NCBI RefSeq assembly: GCF_036227225.1
Contig: NZ_CP109444.1
Coordinates: forward strand, 11,637,501-11,701,500
Length of the DNA: 64,000 nucleotides
Direction: 5' to 3'
Source of the DNA: Streptomyces sp. NBC_01478
Lineage (GTDB): Bacteria > Actinomycetota > Actinomycetes > Streptomycetales > Streptomycetaceae
In this document: in pieces, positions 27,487 through 37,477 of the stretch
Layout of the letters: every line of letters begins with the position of its first letter
Numbering within the stretch: the stretch's first letter is position 1
Translations under genes and position numbers: made by a program
Notes under the pieces: model-generated
Databases searched by the model: none
The model's input: the letters and a program-made list of their open reading frames with translations, nothing else
What the model was told of the DNA's origin: nothing

Positions 27487-28287
27487 TCAGCCCTCCGCAC
27501 CGGCGCGGCGACGTCCGCGCGAGGCGATGATCTTTTCCACCGCGGCGATGTGGTCCGGGTCGTGCATGCTGTCCCGCTCCGCGAGCAGTGCCGGCTCCAG
27601 TACGGCGGCCATGGCCTGCTCCAGATGCAGGTTCACCGCCCGCTTGGTCCCGCGCAGCGCCTGCGTGGGCAGGGCGGCCAGCCGTCCGGCCAGGTCCATG
27701 GCCTCGTCCAGGAGCTTGTCCTTCGGTACGACGCGGTTGGCGACGCCGAGCCGGACGGCTTCCTCGGCGTTCATCCGGTCGCCCAGGAACAGGAGTTCCT
27801 TCGCGCGGGTCAGGCCGACGAGCAGGGGCAGGACGAGCGCGCCGCCGTCGCCCGCGACGAGACCGACCTGGACGTGCGGGTCGGCCACATAGGCGTCGTC
27901 CGCGATCAGGACGAGATCGCTCAGCAGGGCCAGGCTGCAACCGAGGCCCACGGCGGGCCCGTTGACCGCCGCGATCACCGGCAACGGGCAGCGGACCAGG
28001 CCGGTGATGATCCGCCGGGCCTCGTCGACGTTCTGCTGCCGGAAGGCGGGGTCGCGCTGGACCCGGGTCATGATGTCGAAGTTGCCGCCCGCGCTGAACG
28101 CCCTGCCCCGGCCGGTGAGTACGACCACTCGTGCCTCGGGGTCGTCGGCGACCGTGTCCCAGACCGACGCGAGGCCGGCGTGCAGCTCCTCGCTCATCGC
28201 GTTGAGCTGGTCCGGCCGGTTCAGCTCGATCAGCCGGACCGGCCCGAGGGCCGTCACCACCAGATCCGTCATCTCCACCGCCACCAT
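27487..28287 (-). CDS. enoyl-CoA hydratase/isomerase (crotonase family)
   Basis: 266 residues; GRGRAFSAGGNFD and AAVNGPAVGLGCSLALLSD form the oxyanion hole, and the catalytic region reads VGLVAGDGGALVLPLLVG. ATG 28,287 is taken as start; an in-frame ATG at 28,272 (MTDLVV) is also possible. First gene of a leftward three-gene group, divergent from another crotonase at 28,378. Confidence 0.84.
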   Translation of the reverse strand: MVAVEMTDLVVTALGPVRLIELNRPDQLNAMSEELHAGLASVWDTVADDPEARVVVLTGRGRAFSAGGNFDIMTRVQRDPAFRQQNVDEARRIITGLVRCPLPVIAAVNGPAVGLGCSLALLSDLVLIADDAYVADPHVQVGLVAGDGGALVLPLLVGLTRAKELLFLGDRMNAEEAVRLGVANRVVPKDKLLDEAMDLAGRLAALPTQALRGTKRAVNLHLEQAMAAVLEPALLAERDSMHDPDHIAAVEKIIASRGRRRAGAEG

Positions 28288-28312
28288 CCAGGAACAGTTC
28301 AGTAGAGTTGAA

Positions 28313-28326
28313 TGCTATAACTAATT
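28313..28326. promoter_or_regulatory. putative regulon operator
   Basis: TGCTATAACTAATT; the reverse strand AATTAGTTATAGCA fits the motif. Located between two divergent crotonase genes (28,287 and 28,378). Confidence 0.4.
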
Positions 28327-28377
28327 GAGCTTTATGAGAACCAGGTCGCGGAGTGACGAGCCCGACGGAGGACGCGC

Positions 28378-29244
28378 ATGCCGGAGCAGGAGTACGAGAC
28401 CGTGCGGACCGAGGTGGCGGACCGGATCCTCACCGTCACGCTCAACCGGCCCGAGAAGCTGAACGCCTTCAACCCGCAGATGATGGGCGACCTCCTCGAC
28501 GTCCTGGACGCGGCCGACGCCGACGACGACGTACGGGTGATCGTGGTGACCGGCGCCGGGCGCGGATTCTGCGCGGGGGCCGACGTCAGTTCCGGCGGGT
28601 CGTCCTTCGATCACCGCAGGGCGGGTGCCTGGCACCGGGACACCGGTGGCCGGGTCGCGCTGCGGATCTTCTCCAGTACCAAGCCGGTCATCGCGGCGGT
28701 CAACGGCCCCGCGGCCGGCGTCGGGGCCAGCATGACCCTGCCCATGGACATCCGGCTGGCCTCGACCTCGGCGAAGTTCGGCTTCGTCTTCGCGCGCCGC
28801 GGCATCGTGCCGGAGTCCGCGGCAAGCTGGTTCCTGCCGCGGGCCGTGGGTATGCAACGGGCCATGGAATGGGTGGCGACCGGCCGTGTCTTCGGCCCCG
28901 ACGAGGCCCTGTCGGCCGGGCTGGTCCGCTCCGTCCACCCGCCGGAGGAGCTGCTGCCGGCGGCGTACGAACTCGCCCGTGAGATCGCCGGGAACACCTC
29001 GGCGATCTCGGTCGCCCTCTCCCGTCAGATGATGTGGCGGATGCTCGGCGAGCCGCATCCGATGGCCGCGCACCGGCTCGACTCGCGGATCATGAGCCAG
29101 ATCGGCGGCGGCCCGGATCCCGTGGAGGGCGTCGAGTCGTTCCTCGCGAAGCGGCCGCCCGAGTTCCCGGGCCGGGTCAGCAAGGACATGCCGGCCGTCT
29201 ATCCCTGGTGGCAGCAGGAGGAGTTCCGGCCTTTCGGGGAGTAG
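28378..29244 (+). CDS. enoyl-CoA hydratase/isomerase (crotonase family)
   Basis: 288 residues: GAGRGFCAGADVSSGG, AAVNGPAAGVGASMTLPMD, and RRGIVPESAASWFLPRAVG with the usual Glu. C-terminus shows the FxxKRPPEFPGR tail of hydratases acting on bulky substrates. Followed 25 bases later by the GMC oxidoreductase in the same operon. Confidence 0.86.
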   Translation: MPEQEYETVRTEVADRILTVTLNRPEKLNAFNPQMMGDLLDVLDAADADDDVRVIVVTGAGRGFCAGADVSSGGSSFDHRRAGAWHRDTGGRVALRIFSSTKPVIAAVNGPAAGVGASMTLPMDIRLASTSAKFGFVFARRGIVPESAASWFLPRAVGMQRAMEWVATGRVFGPDEALSAGLVRSVHPPEELLPAAYELAREIAGNTSAISVALSRQMMWRMLGEPHPMAAHRLDSRIMSQIGGGPDPVEGVESFLAKRPPEFPGRVSKDMPAVYPWWQQEEFRPFGE

Positions 29245-29269
29245 CCGTCACTGGAGACAGGGGGAGCCG

Positions 29270-30871
29270 ATGACAACCTTCGACTACATCGTGGTGGGCG
29301 CCGGTTCGGCGGGATGTGTCCTCGCCGATCGACTCTCGGCCGCTGCCGGGACGTCCGTGCTGCTCATCGAGGCGGGCGGCCGGGACAGCACACCGCTGAT
29401 CAGGATGCCCAAAGGGTTCGGCAAGCTGCTGGGTGATCCCCGTTTCGCCTGGCACTACCCCGTCGAACCGGTGGGCCCGAGCGGTCGGGTCGAACACTGG
29501 GTCCGGGGCCGGACGCTAGGCGGCTCCAGTTCGGTCAACGGCATGGTCTACAACCGCGGTGACCGCGCCGACTACGACGAGCTGGAGCGGCTCGGCAATC
29601 CCGGCTGGGGCTGGGACACCATGCTGCCGGTCTTCCGGCGGATCGAGGACAATGCCCTCGGCGCCTCCGAACTCCGGGGCGCAGGCGGGCCGTTGCACAT
29701 CTCGACCGCGCCGAGGCCGGAGCCGCTCTGCGAAGAGGCCATCGCCGCGGGCACCGGACTCGGCTGGCACCGTGTGGACGACCTCAACGCCGGCGACGAC
29801 GAACGCATCGGCTACTCCATGGCCACCCTCAAGAACGGCACGCGCTTCAGCGCCGCCCGCGCCTTCCTGCACCCGGCGGAGCGGCGGCCGAACCTGACCG
29901 TGTCGGTGGACACTCTGGTGACCAGGGTCCTGACGAAGAACGGCAGGGCGGTCGGTGTACGCGCCCGCAGCAAGGGCCGGGAGGCCGACTTCAGCGCCCG
30001 GCGCGAGGTGATCCTCTGCGCGGGCGGCATCGCCACCCCGAAGATCCTCCAGCTCTCCGGCATCGGACCGGCCGAGACGCTCAGGGCGGCGGGCGTCGAC
30101 GTCCTGGTCGACAGCCCGCACGTCGGTGGCAGAATGCGCGAACACCGCTGCTTCGTCGTCCAGTACCGGCTCAGGGACAACCTCGGCTACAACAAGGCCC
30201 TGAGTACCCCGCTGCGGCAGGCCCTGTCGGGGGCCAGATACCTGGCGACCCGCCGCGGACCGCTCGCCGCCCCCGCCTTCGACGTCATCGCCTTCTTCAA
30301 GACCCGCCCCGAACTCGCCCGCCCGGACGCGCAGTTGCTCATCGCTCCGGTGTCCCTCATGCCGGACATTCCGGGCAAGGAGACCGGCGTGGAACGCGAG
30401 CCCGGCGTGATGGGCCTCGGCTACATCCTGCGCCCCACGGCCGAGGGCGGCCTCCACATCACCTCGGCCGACCCCGAGGCACCCCTCACGATCACGCCGA
30501 ACTACTACGGCTCCGAGCACGACCGCAGTGTGGGGGCCGCCCTCTTCCGCCGTATGCGCGAGCTCTTCGGGGCCGCGCCGATCGCCGGCCGGATCATGGC
30601 CGAAACGTTGCCAGGGCCCACGGTCCGCGACGACCAGGAGATCATCGACGCGGGTCTCGACCACGGCCGCTGCGGCTACCACGCCGTCGGAACCTGCGCG
30701 ATGGGCCCGGCCGAGGACGACGTCGTGGACGCCCGGCTGCGTGTGCGTGGCGTCGCCGGCCTGCGGATCGTCGACTGCTCGGTCCTGCCGACCATGGTCT
30801 CCGGCAACCTCAACGGGCCGATCATGGCCATGGCCTGGCGGGCCGCCGACCACGTCCTGGACATGGGCTGA
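29270..30871 (+). CDS. GMC family FAD oxidoreductase (choline dehydrogenase-like)
   Basis: 533 residues. N-terminal FAD-binding YIVVGAGSAGCVLADRLS (residues 4-21), GMC signature GGSSSVNGMVYNRGD near 85, second signature GGIATPKILQLSGIGP near 250, and the catalytic His in CGYHAVGTCAMG. Oxidises an alcohol to an aldehyde or ketone. In this locus it could supply the aldehyde to the dehydrogenase at 19,895. Normal length for the family. Confidence 0.88.
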   Translation: MTTFDYIVVGAGSAGCVLADRLSAAAGTSVLLIEAGGRDSTPLIRMPKGFGKLLGDPRFAWHYPVEPVGPSGRVEHWVRGRTLGGSSSVNGMVYNRGDRADYDELERLGNPGWGWDTMLPVFRRIEDNALGASELRGAGGPLHISTAPRPEPLCEEAIAAGTGLGWHRVDDLNAGDDERIGYSMATLKNGTRFSAARAFLHPAERRPNLTVSVDTLVTRVLTKNGRAVGVRARSKGREADFSARREVILCAGGIATPKILQLSGIGPAETLRAAGVDVLVDSPHVGGRMREHRCFVVQYRLRDNLGYNKALSTPLRQALSGARYLATRRGPLAAPAFDVIAFFKTRPELARPDAQLLIAPVSLMPDIPGKETGVEREPGVMGLGYILRPTAEGGLHITSADPEAPLTITPNYYGSEHDRSVGAALFRRMRELFGAAPIAGRIMAETLPGPTVRDDQEIIDAGLDHGRCGYHAVGTCAMGPAEDDVVDARLRVRGVAGLRIVDCSVLPTMVSGNLNGPIMAMAWRAADHVLDMG

Positions 30872-30968
30872 CCCTCGCGCGACACTTTGACGGACCGATG
30901 AGATCTGTCCGAAACATTGTCGTCGTATCCCTGAAGTGTTAGCGTCCGGACGGCGGGCATTCAGTTGA

Positions 30969-30983
30969 ATGCGTTAGCTATTC
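30969..30983. promoter_or_regulatory. putative regulon operator
   Basis: ATGCGTTAGCTATTC shares GTTAGCTATT exactly with the best copy at 19,842. It is 18 bases upstream of the chosen start of the GH1-like gene. Confidence 0.5.
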
Positions 30984-31000
30984 CGCCCGGGACGGTGACC

Positions 31001-32410
31001 ATGAGCGATGGTTTCCTGCACGATTCTTTCCACGGTGTCGACTGGGGAGTCGCCACCGCGGACGCCATCGCGGCCCCGCCGCCCCCTCCGCCGGAACGCG
31101 CGGGGCACTTCCGGCAGTGGACCGACGACATCCGGCACCTGGTCGGCGTCACACCCGACACCCACCGGATGGTCGCCGGATGGCCACTGCTCCAGCCCGA
31201 CGGCTCCGACAACTGGGACCACGCGGCCCTGGACCGCTGCGACCGCGCACTCGACTCCCTGCTCGCCCTCGGCCTGCGCCCCTGCCTCACCCTGTTCGAC
31301 CGGTCGCTGCCGGCCTGGCTGGAGGAGCGCGGGGGCTGGCTGGAGCGCGACACCGCCGAGCACTTCGCCGCCTACGCCGCCGAGCTGGGCCGCCGCTACG
31401 GCGACCGCGTCACCCGCTGGATCACCTCCACCGACCTGGCCGGACCCACCCTCGCCGACCACGTGGCCGGGATGTACACCCCGGGCCGGGGCATCGGCCG
31501 CGCCGGCCTGCCCGCGGTCCACCACATCCTGCTCGCCAACGGACTCGCGACCCGCGCGCTGCGCGCCGCCGGCGTGAGCGGCCGGATCGGGACCACGGTC
31601 ACCCTCGTCGGCGGCTACCCGGCCACCGAGGACCCCTTCGACCGGCTCGCCCTGGACCGCCTGCTGAGCTGGACCAACCGCCTCTTCCTCGACCCCCTGC
31701 TGCTCGGCGAGCACATGGTGACCGAGGACGACGTCTCACCCATCGAGGACACCGACTGCGTACGCCTCGGAGACCTGGACGTCATCGCCACCCCGCAGGA
31801 CCTGCTCGGCCTGTCCTGGCACACCCCGTTCCGCGTCACCGCACCGGAGAACCTCGCCCGCGCCCTGCCGGCCGACAAGTGCCAGAGCAGGCTCAACGAG
31901 GTCAACCGACTCCTCGTCGGCCTGGGCTTCGCGGTCGTCCCCTTCGACGACGTGGAGACGACGGCGTACGGCTGGCCCATCCTCCCCGAGGGCCTGGCCG
32001 ACGCCGTCGCGGACCTCCACGACCTCTACGGGGACCTGCTGCCGCCGCTGTCCGTCGTCGACAACGGCATGGGCGACCTGGACCTCGTCGACGAGACCGG
32101 CCACAGCGACGACGCCCGCCGCCGGTCCCTGCTGCGCGCCCGGCTGTCCTGGCTGGGCCGGGTGATCGAGCGCGGTGTGGACGTCTGCGGCTACGAGTAC
32201 TGGTCGGTGCTCGACAACCTGGAGGCGAAGTTCCGCTACACCCGCCTCTACGCGATGGCCGTCCCCGACCACGAGCCCCCGCCGCGCCCGCCGATGCCCT
32301 CGGACTGGCTGCGGGCCGGAGCCTTCGCAGGCCCCGAGGCACCGGGTCCTGCGGCCGGGCTGACCCTGGTCCCGCCCGGCCCCCGTGATCAGCGCGTCGG
32401 AGCCTCGTAG
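31001..32410 (+). CDS. GH1 (beta-glucosidase fold) homologue with both catalytic Glu replaced by Asp
   Basis: 469 residues with clear GH1 landmarks in order: WGVATA (15-20), PCLTLFDRSLPAWLEERGGW (94-113), WIT (140-142), and GYEYWSVLDNLE near 397-408. The acid/base motif NEP reads TDL (Asp145) and the nucleophile motif TENG reads VDNG (Asp354). Ordinary glycosidase activity is therefore doubtful. ATG 31,001 is preferred over an in-frame ATG at 30,965 because the latter lies across the operator and has no ribosome-binding site. It stands alone under its own operator and overlaps the convergent MaoC gene by 22 bases. It may be a binding protein or have a changed reaction. Confidence 0.75.
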   Translation: MSDGFLHDSFHGVDWGVATADAIAAPPPPPPERAGHFRQWTDDIRHLVGVTPDTHRMVAGWPLLQPDGSDNWDHAALDRCDRALDSLLALGLRPCLTLFDRSLPAWLEERGGWLERDTAEHFAAYAAELGRRYGDRVTRWITSTDLAGPTLADHVAGMYTPGRGIGRAGLPAVHHILLANGLATRALRAAGVSGRIGTTVTLVGGYPATEDPFDRLALDRLLSWTNRLFLDPLLLGEHMVTEDDVSPIEDTDCVRLGDLDVIATPQDLLGLSWHTPFRVTAPENLARALPADKCQSRLNEVNRLLVGLGFAVVPFDDVETTAYGWPILPEGLADAVADLHDLYGDLLPPLSVVDNGMGDLDLVDETGHSDDARRRSLLRARLSWLGRVIERGVDVCGYEYWSVLDNLEAKFRYTRLYAMAVPDHEPPPRPPMPSDWLRAGAFAGPEAPGPAAGLTLVPPGPRDQRVGAS

Positions 32411-32892
32411 TCCCGGCCCCGGATCAGCCGCACCGGCGTGTAGACGAGCACGTCCTCGTCCCGCTGGTTGCGTACGGTGATCCGGCTGGTCACCACGCCC
32501 CGGCCGGGCTTGCCGGACGGCCGGGAGGCGGTGGTCTCCACGACGGCGTACAGCGTGTCGCCGACGTACACCGGGCCCTGCACGGTCAGCTCCATGTGCA
32601 GAAAGGCCAGGCCCGTGCCGTGCAGCACGTTCGTCTGCAGCACGAGCCCTTCCGCGATGCAGTACGTCAGCGCGCCCGGCACCAGCCGCCCGCTGTAGCC
32701 GCCGTCGGCCGCGTGCGAGGCGTCCCAGAAGAGCGGCTCGTTGAAGCCGCCCCAGGTGACGAAGTTGACCAGATCGGTCTCGGTGACCGTACGGCGGGCG
32801 GTACGGAAGACCTGCCCGACCGGCATGTCCTCGTAGGTCAACCCCCGTACCAGTGGGGGGATTTCAGTGGCGGTGGTGGGCTCTGCCGTCAT
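32389..32892 (-). CDS. MaoC-like hotdog dehydratase
   Basis: 167 residues with a hotdog fold: YEDMPVGQVFRTARRTVTET, a loop FVTWGGFNEPLFWDASHA at the position of the usual hydratase Asp/His (the H and D are not clearly in the canonical spacing), and VYVGDTLYAVVET. Probably an enoyl-CoA hydratase or acyl-CoA-binding partner. Starts at ATG 32,892, downstream of the crotonase gene in a two-gene leftward operon. Confidence 0.75.
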   Translation of the reverse strand: MTAEPTTATEIPPLVRGLTYEDMPVGQVFRTARRTVTETDLVNFVTWGGFNEPLFWDASHAADGGYSGRLVPGALTYCIAEGLVLQTNVLHGTGLAFLHMELTVQGPVYVGDTLYAVVETTASRPSGKPGRGVVTSRITVRNQRDEDVLVYTPVRLIRGRDYEAPTR

Positions 32893-32924
32893 CGCGCGCT
32901 CCTCGTGCCTCGTGCGTCCGTGGG

Positions 32925-33746
<822 letters not shown>

Positions 33747-33776
33747 GTCGCGCTCCTGGTGCAATCGGTGCGGATA

Positions 33777-33794
33777 CTATAATTATCTAACTGT
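33777..33794. promoter_or_regulatory. putative regulon operator, 18-mer shared with 46,034
   Basis: CTATAATTATCTAACTGT is identical over 18 bases to 46,034-46,051 and contains the TTATCTA core. It lies in the 107-base divergent region between the crotonase (33,746) and the acyl-CoA dehydrogenase (33,854). Confidence 0.55.
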
Positions 33795-33853
33795 ATCGAG
33801 AGGCGGGCGGCAAGCGTCCGGCACACGGGCGCACCGAGGACGGGAAGCTCGGC

Positions 33854-34975
33854 ATGGATCTCACCTTCAGCGAGGAACAGGACGAACTGCGCACGGTCGT
33901 ACGGTCGTTCCTCACCCGGCACGCCACCGAGGCGGACGTGCGCCGCCTGGCCGCCGACCCGCACGGACACGACCCGTGGATCTGGCGACGGATGGCCACG
34001 GAGATCGGACTCCAGGGACTCGCCGTACCGGAGGAGTACGGCGGCTCCGGCTTCGGCTACGTCGACCTCGGCGTCGTCTTCGAGGAGACGGGCCGCGCCC
34101 TGCTGTGCGCCCCGTACTTCGCCACCGTCGCCCTGGCCGCCGAGGCGCTGCTGCGCTGCGACGACGAGGCCGCCCGCGCCGACCTGCTTCCGGGCATCGC
34201 CGCCGGCGAGACGGTGGCCACGCTCGCCCTCACCGAGGACGCCGGGCGCTGGGACGAGCCGGGCATCCGGCTCACCGCCCGCGAGGAAGCGGGCAGTTGG
34301 CGACTCACAGGCACGAAGACCTACGTCCCCGACGGACACCTCGCCGACCTGCTCCTGGTCGCCGCCCGCACTCCCGCCGGCGTCAGCCTCTTCGCGGTCA
34401 CGACCGCCGACGCCCCGGGCCTCACCCGCACCCCCCTCCCCACTCTCGACCAGACCCGCAAACAGGCCCGCATCACCTTCACGGACACCCCAGCCCGGCT
34501 GCTGGGCACCGACGGCACGGCCTGGCCCGCACTCGCCCGCACCCTCGCCACGGCAGCCGTCCTCCTGGCCGCCGAACAGGCCGGGGGAGCCGCCGCAGCC
34601 CTGGACGCATCGGTCGCGTACGCCAGGATCCGCGAGCAGTACGGCCGCCCCATCGGCTCCTTCCAGGGCATCAAGCACAAGTGCGCCGACATGCTCGTCG
34701 AGATCGAGTCCGCCCGCTCGGCCGCGTACGCCGGACTGTGGGCCCTGGACGCAGGCGACGAGACGGAGATCGCCGTCGCCGCGGCCCTCGCCCAGGCCTT
34801 CTGCTCGGAGGCCTTCACCAAGGTCGCCGGCGACACCATCCAGGTCCACGGCGGCATTGGCTTCACCTGGGAGCACCCCGCACACCTCTACCTCAAGCGC
34901 GCCAAGAGCTCCGAGGTTCTGCTCGGCACGCCCGCGTACCACCGGGAGCTGCTCGCCGCCCGGCTCGGCATCTGA
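33854..34975 (+). CDS. acyl-CoA dehydrogenase, short subunit of a pair
   Basis: 373 residues; MDLTFSEEQDELRTVVRSF start, REQYGRPIGSFQGIKHKCAD, and the short-class end HGGIGFTWEHPAHLYLKRAK. The next gene (18 bases on) is a long-class dehydrogenase, mirroring the 10,838/12,055 pair in reverse order. Expected to form a heteromer. Confidence 0.85.
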   Translation: MDLTFSEEQDELRTVVRSFLTRHATEADVRRLAADPHGHDPWIWRRMATEIGLQGLAVPEEYGGSGFGYVDLGVVFEETGRALLCAPYFATVALAAEALLRCDDEAARADLLPGIAAGETVATLALTEDAGRWDEPGIRLTAREEAGSWRLTGTKTYVPDGHLADLLLVAARTPAGVSLFAVTTADAPGLTRTPLPTLDQTRKQARITFTDTPARLLGTDGTAWPALARTLATAAVLLAAEQAGGAAAALDASVAYARIREQYGRPIGSFQGIKHKCADMLVEIESARSAAYAGLWALDAGDETEIAVAAALAQAFCSEAFTKVAGDTIQVHGGIGFTWEHPAHLYLKRAKSSEVLLGTPAYHRELLAARLGI

Positions 34976-34993
34976 CACCCAGGAGAAGCAGAC

Positions 34994-36172
34994 ATGGAAG
35001 TGGACTTCGGGCCCGCCGTACGCGACTTCCGCGACGAACTGCGGGACTGGTTCGCGGACCACCTCGTGGGGGAGTTCGCCGAGCACCGGGGCGTGGGCGG
35101 CCCCACCGACGGCGCGGCCTGGGACGTACGCCTCGCCTGGGACCGCGAGCTGTCGGCCGGGAACTGGCTGGGCGTGGGCTGGCCTAAGGAGTACGGCGGA
35201 CGCGGCCTCGGACTCCTGGAGGAGATCGTCTTCGAGTACGAGTACGCCCGCGCCGATGCCCCCTACCGCGCCACGGTCAACGCGCTCGACCTGCTCGGCC
35301 CGATGCTCCTCGCGATGGGCGACGAGGCGCAGAAGAAGCGCTTCCTGCCCCCGATCCTCGCCGTCGAGGAACTGTGGGGACAGGGCTTCAGCGAGCCCGG
35401 CGCGGGCTCCGACCTGGCGTCCGTCCGCACCCGCGCCGAGCGCGACGGCGACCAGTGGGTGGTCAACGGGCAGAAGGTGTGGACCTCGTTCGGCATCCAC
35501 GCCGACTGGCTCTACGTCCTCACCCGCACCGACCCCGACTCCCGCCGTCACAAAGGCCTGACGCTGCTGCTCCTCCCGACCGACCAGCCCGGTGTGGAGA
35601 TCCGGCCCATCCGCAACCTCGCCGGCCAGGACGAGTTCGCCGAGGTGTTCCTCTCCGACGCGCGCACCGGCGCGGACATGGCTGTCGGCGAGGTCGGTCA
35701 GGGCTGGCGCACCGCGATGGCCACGCTCGGCATCGAACGCGGCACCACCCTGCTGCCCCAGCAACTCGGCTTCGAGCGGGAGGCCGAGGCGCTGATCGAC
35801 CTGGCCCGCGCGCGGGGCGCGCTCGACGACCCCATGCTGCGCCGCCGGATCCTGGACGCCTGGATCTCCGTACGCATCATGCGCACCACCAACCTGCGCA
35901 CCCTCGCCGAACTGACCGCGGGCCGCACACCGGGCGCCCAGGCCACCACCGCGAAGCTCTACGCCTCGACCCGCCACCAGCAACTCGGCCACCTGGCCAT
36001 GGAGTTGGCCGGGCCCGCCGGACAGATCGTCGGCGAGGACTACGAACTCGACACCCGGCAGCGCTCGTTCCTGCTCTCCCTCGCGGAGACGATCTACGGC
36101 GGTTCGAGCGAGATCCAGCGCAACATCATCGGGGAGCAGATCCTCGGCCTGCCGAAGGAGCCGCGGCCATGA
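34994..36172 (+). CDS. acyl-CoA dehydrogenase, long subunit of a pair
   Basis: 392 residues: GFSEPGAGSDLASVRT, NGQKVWTSFGIHADWLYVL, and C-terminal IYGGSSEIQRNIIGEQILGL. GGSSEI in place of YEGT is the same long-class feature as at 10,838 (GGTEEI). ATGA overlap with the next gene. Confidence 0.85.
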   Translation: MEVDFGPAVRDFRDELRDWFADHLVGEFAEHRGVGGPTDGAAWDVRLAWDRELSAGNWLGVGWPKEYGGRGLGLLEEIVFEYEYARADAPYRATVNALDLLGPMLLAMGDEAQKKRFLPPILAVEELWGQGFSEPGAGSDLASVRTRAERDGDQWVVNGQKVWTSFGIHADWLYVLTRTDPDSRRHKGLTLLLLPTDQPGVEIRPIRNLAGQDEFAEVFLSDARTGADMAVGEVGQGWRTAMATLGIERGTTLLPQQLGFEREAEALIDLARARGALDDPMLRRRILDAWISVRIMRTTNLRTLAELTAGRTPGAQATTAKLYASTRHQQLGHLAMELAGPAGQIVGEDYELDTRQRSFLLSLAETIYGGSSEIQRNIIGEQILGLPKEPRP

Positions 36173-36681
36173 CCTCGATCGAGGACCGCCTCGACCGCGT
36201 CGAGTCGCACCAGGCCATCCAACAATTGCCCATCCGCTACGCCCTGGCCGTGGACGCCCGCGACCTCGACGCATGGGTGGGCTGCTTCCGCCCCGACGTG
36301 GACATGGGGCGCCACGGCCGGGGACGACAGATTCTGCGGCAGCACATCGAGCCCCTTGTACGCGGTTTCCACCGTTCGGTGCATCAAATCTGCGGCCACC
36401 GCGTTGAGTTCACCGGTCGCGACACCGCGACCGGCGCGGTCTACTGCCGCGCCGAGCACGAGGTGGGGGACCGGTGGATCGTGATGGCGATCTGCTACTT
36501 CGACGACTACGCGCGCGTGGACGGCGACTGGTACTTCTCCCGGCGCCGCGAACAGCACTGGTACGCGGCCGACGTGACCGACCGCCCCCAGGCGGTCGCA
36601 TTCAACGGTTGGGAGGGCGCGGGAGAACCGGCGCTGCCCGATGCCTTCCCCACCTGGACGGCCTTCTGGAAGGAGACGTGA
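36169..36681 (+). CDS. SnoaL/NTF2-like protein
   Basis: 170-residue NTF2-fold protein of the SnoaL_4 type (IQQLPIRYALAVDARDLDAWVGCF; HRSVHQICGHRVEF; WYFSRRREQHWY). Relatives include small dehydratases, isomerases and cyclases acting on ring compounds. Coupled to both neighbours (ATGA before, TGATG after), so it probably acts on the same intermediate as the dehydrogenase pair. Specific reaction unknown. Confidence 0.78.
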   Translation: MTSIEDRLDRVESHQAIQQLPIRYALAVDARDLDAWVGCFRPDVDMGRHGRGRQILRQHIEPLVRGFHRSVHQICGHRVEFTGRDTATGAVYCRAEHEVGDRWIVMAICYFDDYARVDGDWYFSRRREQHWYAADVTDRPQAVAFNGWEGAGEPALPDAFPTWTAFWKET

Positions 36682-37436
36682 TGGCACGGTTGTCGGGCAG
36701 GACGGCGTTGGTCACCGGTGGAGGACAGGGCGTGGGCCGGGGCATCGCCCTCGCGCTCGCGGCAGAGGGTGCGGCCGTGGTCATCACCGGCCGCACCGAG
36801 ACCAAGCTGAAAGACGCCGCCGGGGAGATCGCCGAGCGCGGCGGGCGGGCGTACACCGTCGTCGGGGACGTGGGGGAGCGGGACGACGTCGACCGGATGG
36901 TGGCCGAGACGGTACGGGAGTTCGGCGGCCTCGACGTGCTCGTCAACAACGCCCAGTCCTCGGTGCAGCGACGGCTGGAGACGACGTCGTACGACGATGT
37001 CGAACTCACCTACCGCAGCGGGCCGTTGGCCGTCTTCCACGCGATGCAGGCGGCCCTGCCCCATCTGAGGGAGAGCCGGGGCAGTGTCGTCAACCTCGGT
37101 TCCTCGGCCGCGGTGCAGGGCGAGGCGACCTTCGCGGCGTACGCCATGGCCAAGGAGGCGATCCGTGGACTGAGCAGGGTCGCCGCGCGGGAGTGGGGGC
37201 CGTACGGGATCCGGGTGAACGTCGTCTGCCCGGCCGCGCTCAGCCCGGCGGCGGAGGACTATCTGGCCGCGCATCCGCGGAAGGCGGAGGAACTCGCTCG
37301 GGAGATTCCGCTGGGGCGGCTCGGCGCGCCGGAGGCGGACATCGGCAGGGCGGTGGCCGCGCTGGTGAGCGACGACATGGCCTATCTGACCGGTGCGACG
37401 CTGATGTTGGAGGGCGGCCGGACCCTGATCGGGTGA
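36681..37436 (+). CDS. SDR family oxidoreductase
   Basis: 251 residues; VTGGGQGVGRGIA (residues 10-22), the usual NNAG reads NNAQ, catalytic AYAMAKEA, and C-terminal TGATLMLEGGRTLIG. Last gene of the operon 33,854-37,436. The NNAQ change is mild and occurs in active SDRs. Confidence 0.84.
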   Translation: MARLSGRTALVTGGGQGVGRGIALALAAEGAAVVITGRTETKLKDAAGEIAERGGRAYTVVGDVGERDDVDRMVAETVREFGGLDVLVNNAQSSVQRRLETTSYDDVELTYRSGPLAVFHAMQAALPHLRESRGSVVNLGSSAAVQGEATFAAYAMAKEAIRGLSRVAAREWGPYGIRVNVVCPAALSPAAEDYLAAHPRKAEELAREIPLGRLGAPEADIGRAVAALVSDDMAYLTGATLMLEGGRTLIG

Positions 37437-37477
37437 CGTCCCCGAGGAGGGGAGGACCGGTCACTGTCCCCGTGTCC

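Noticed and set aside
30872..31000. Start of the GH1-like gene at ATG 30,965
   Set aside because: That ATG overlaps the putative operator and lacks a ribosome-binding site, whereas ATG 31,001 has a purine-rich GACGGTG upstream.
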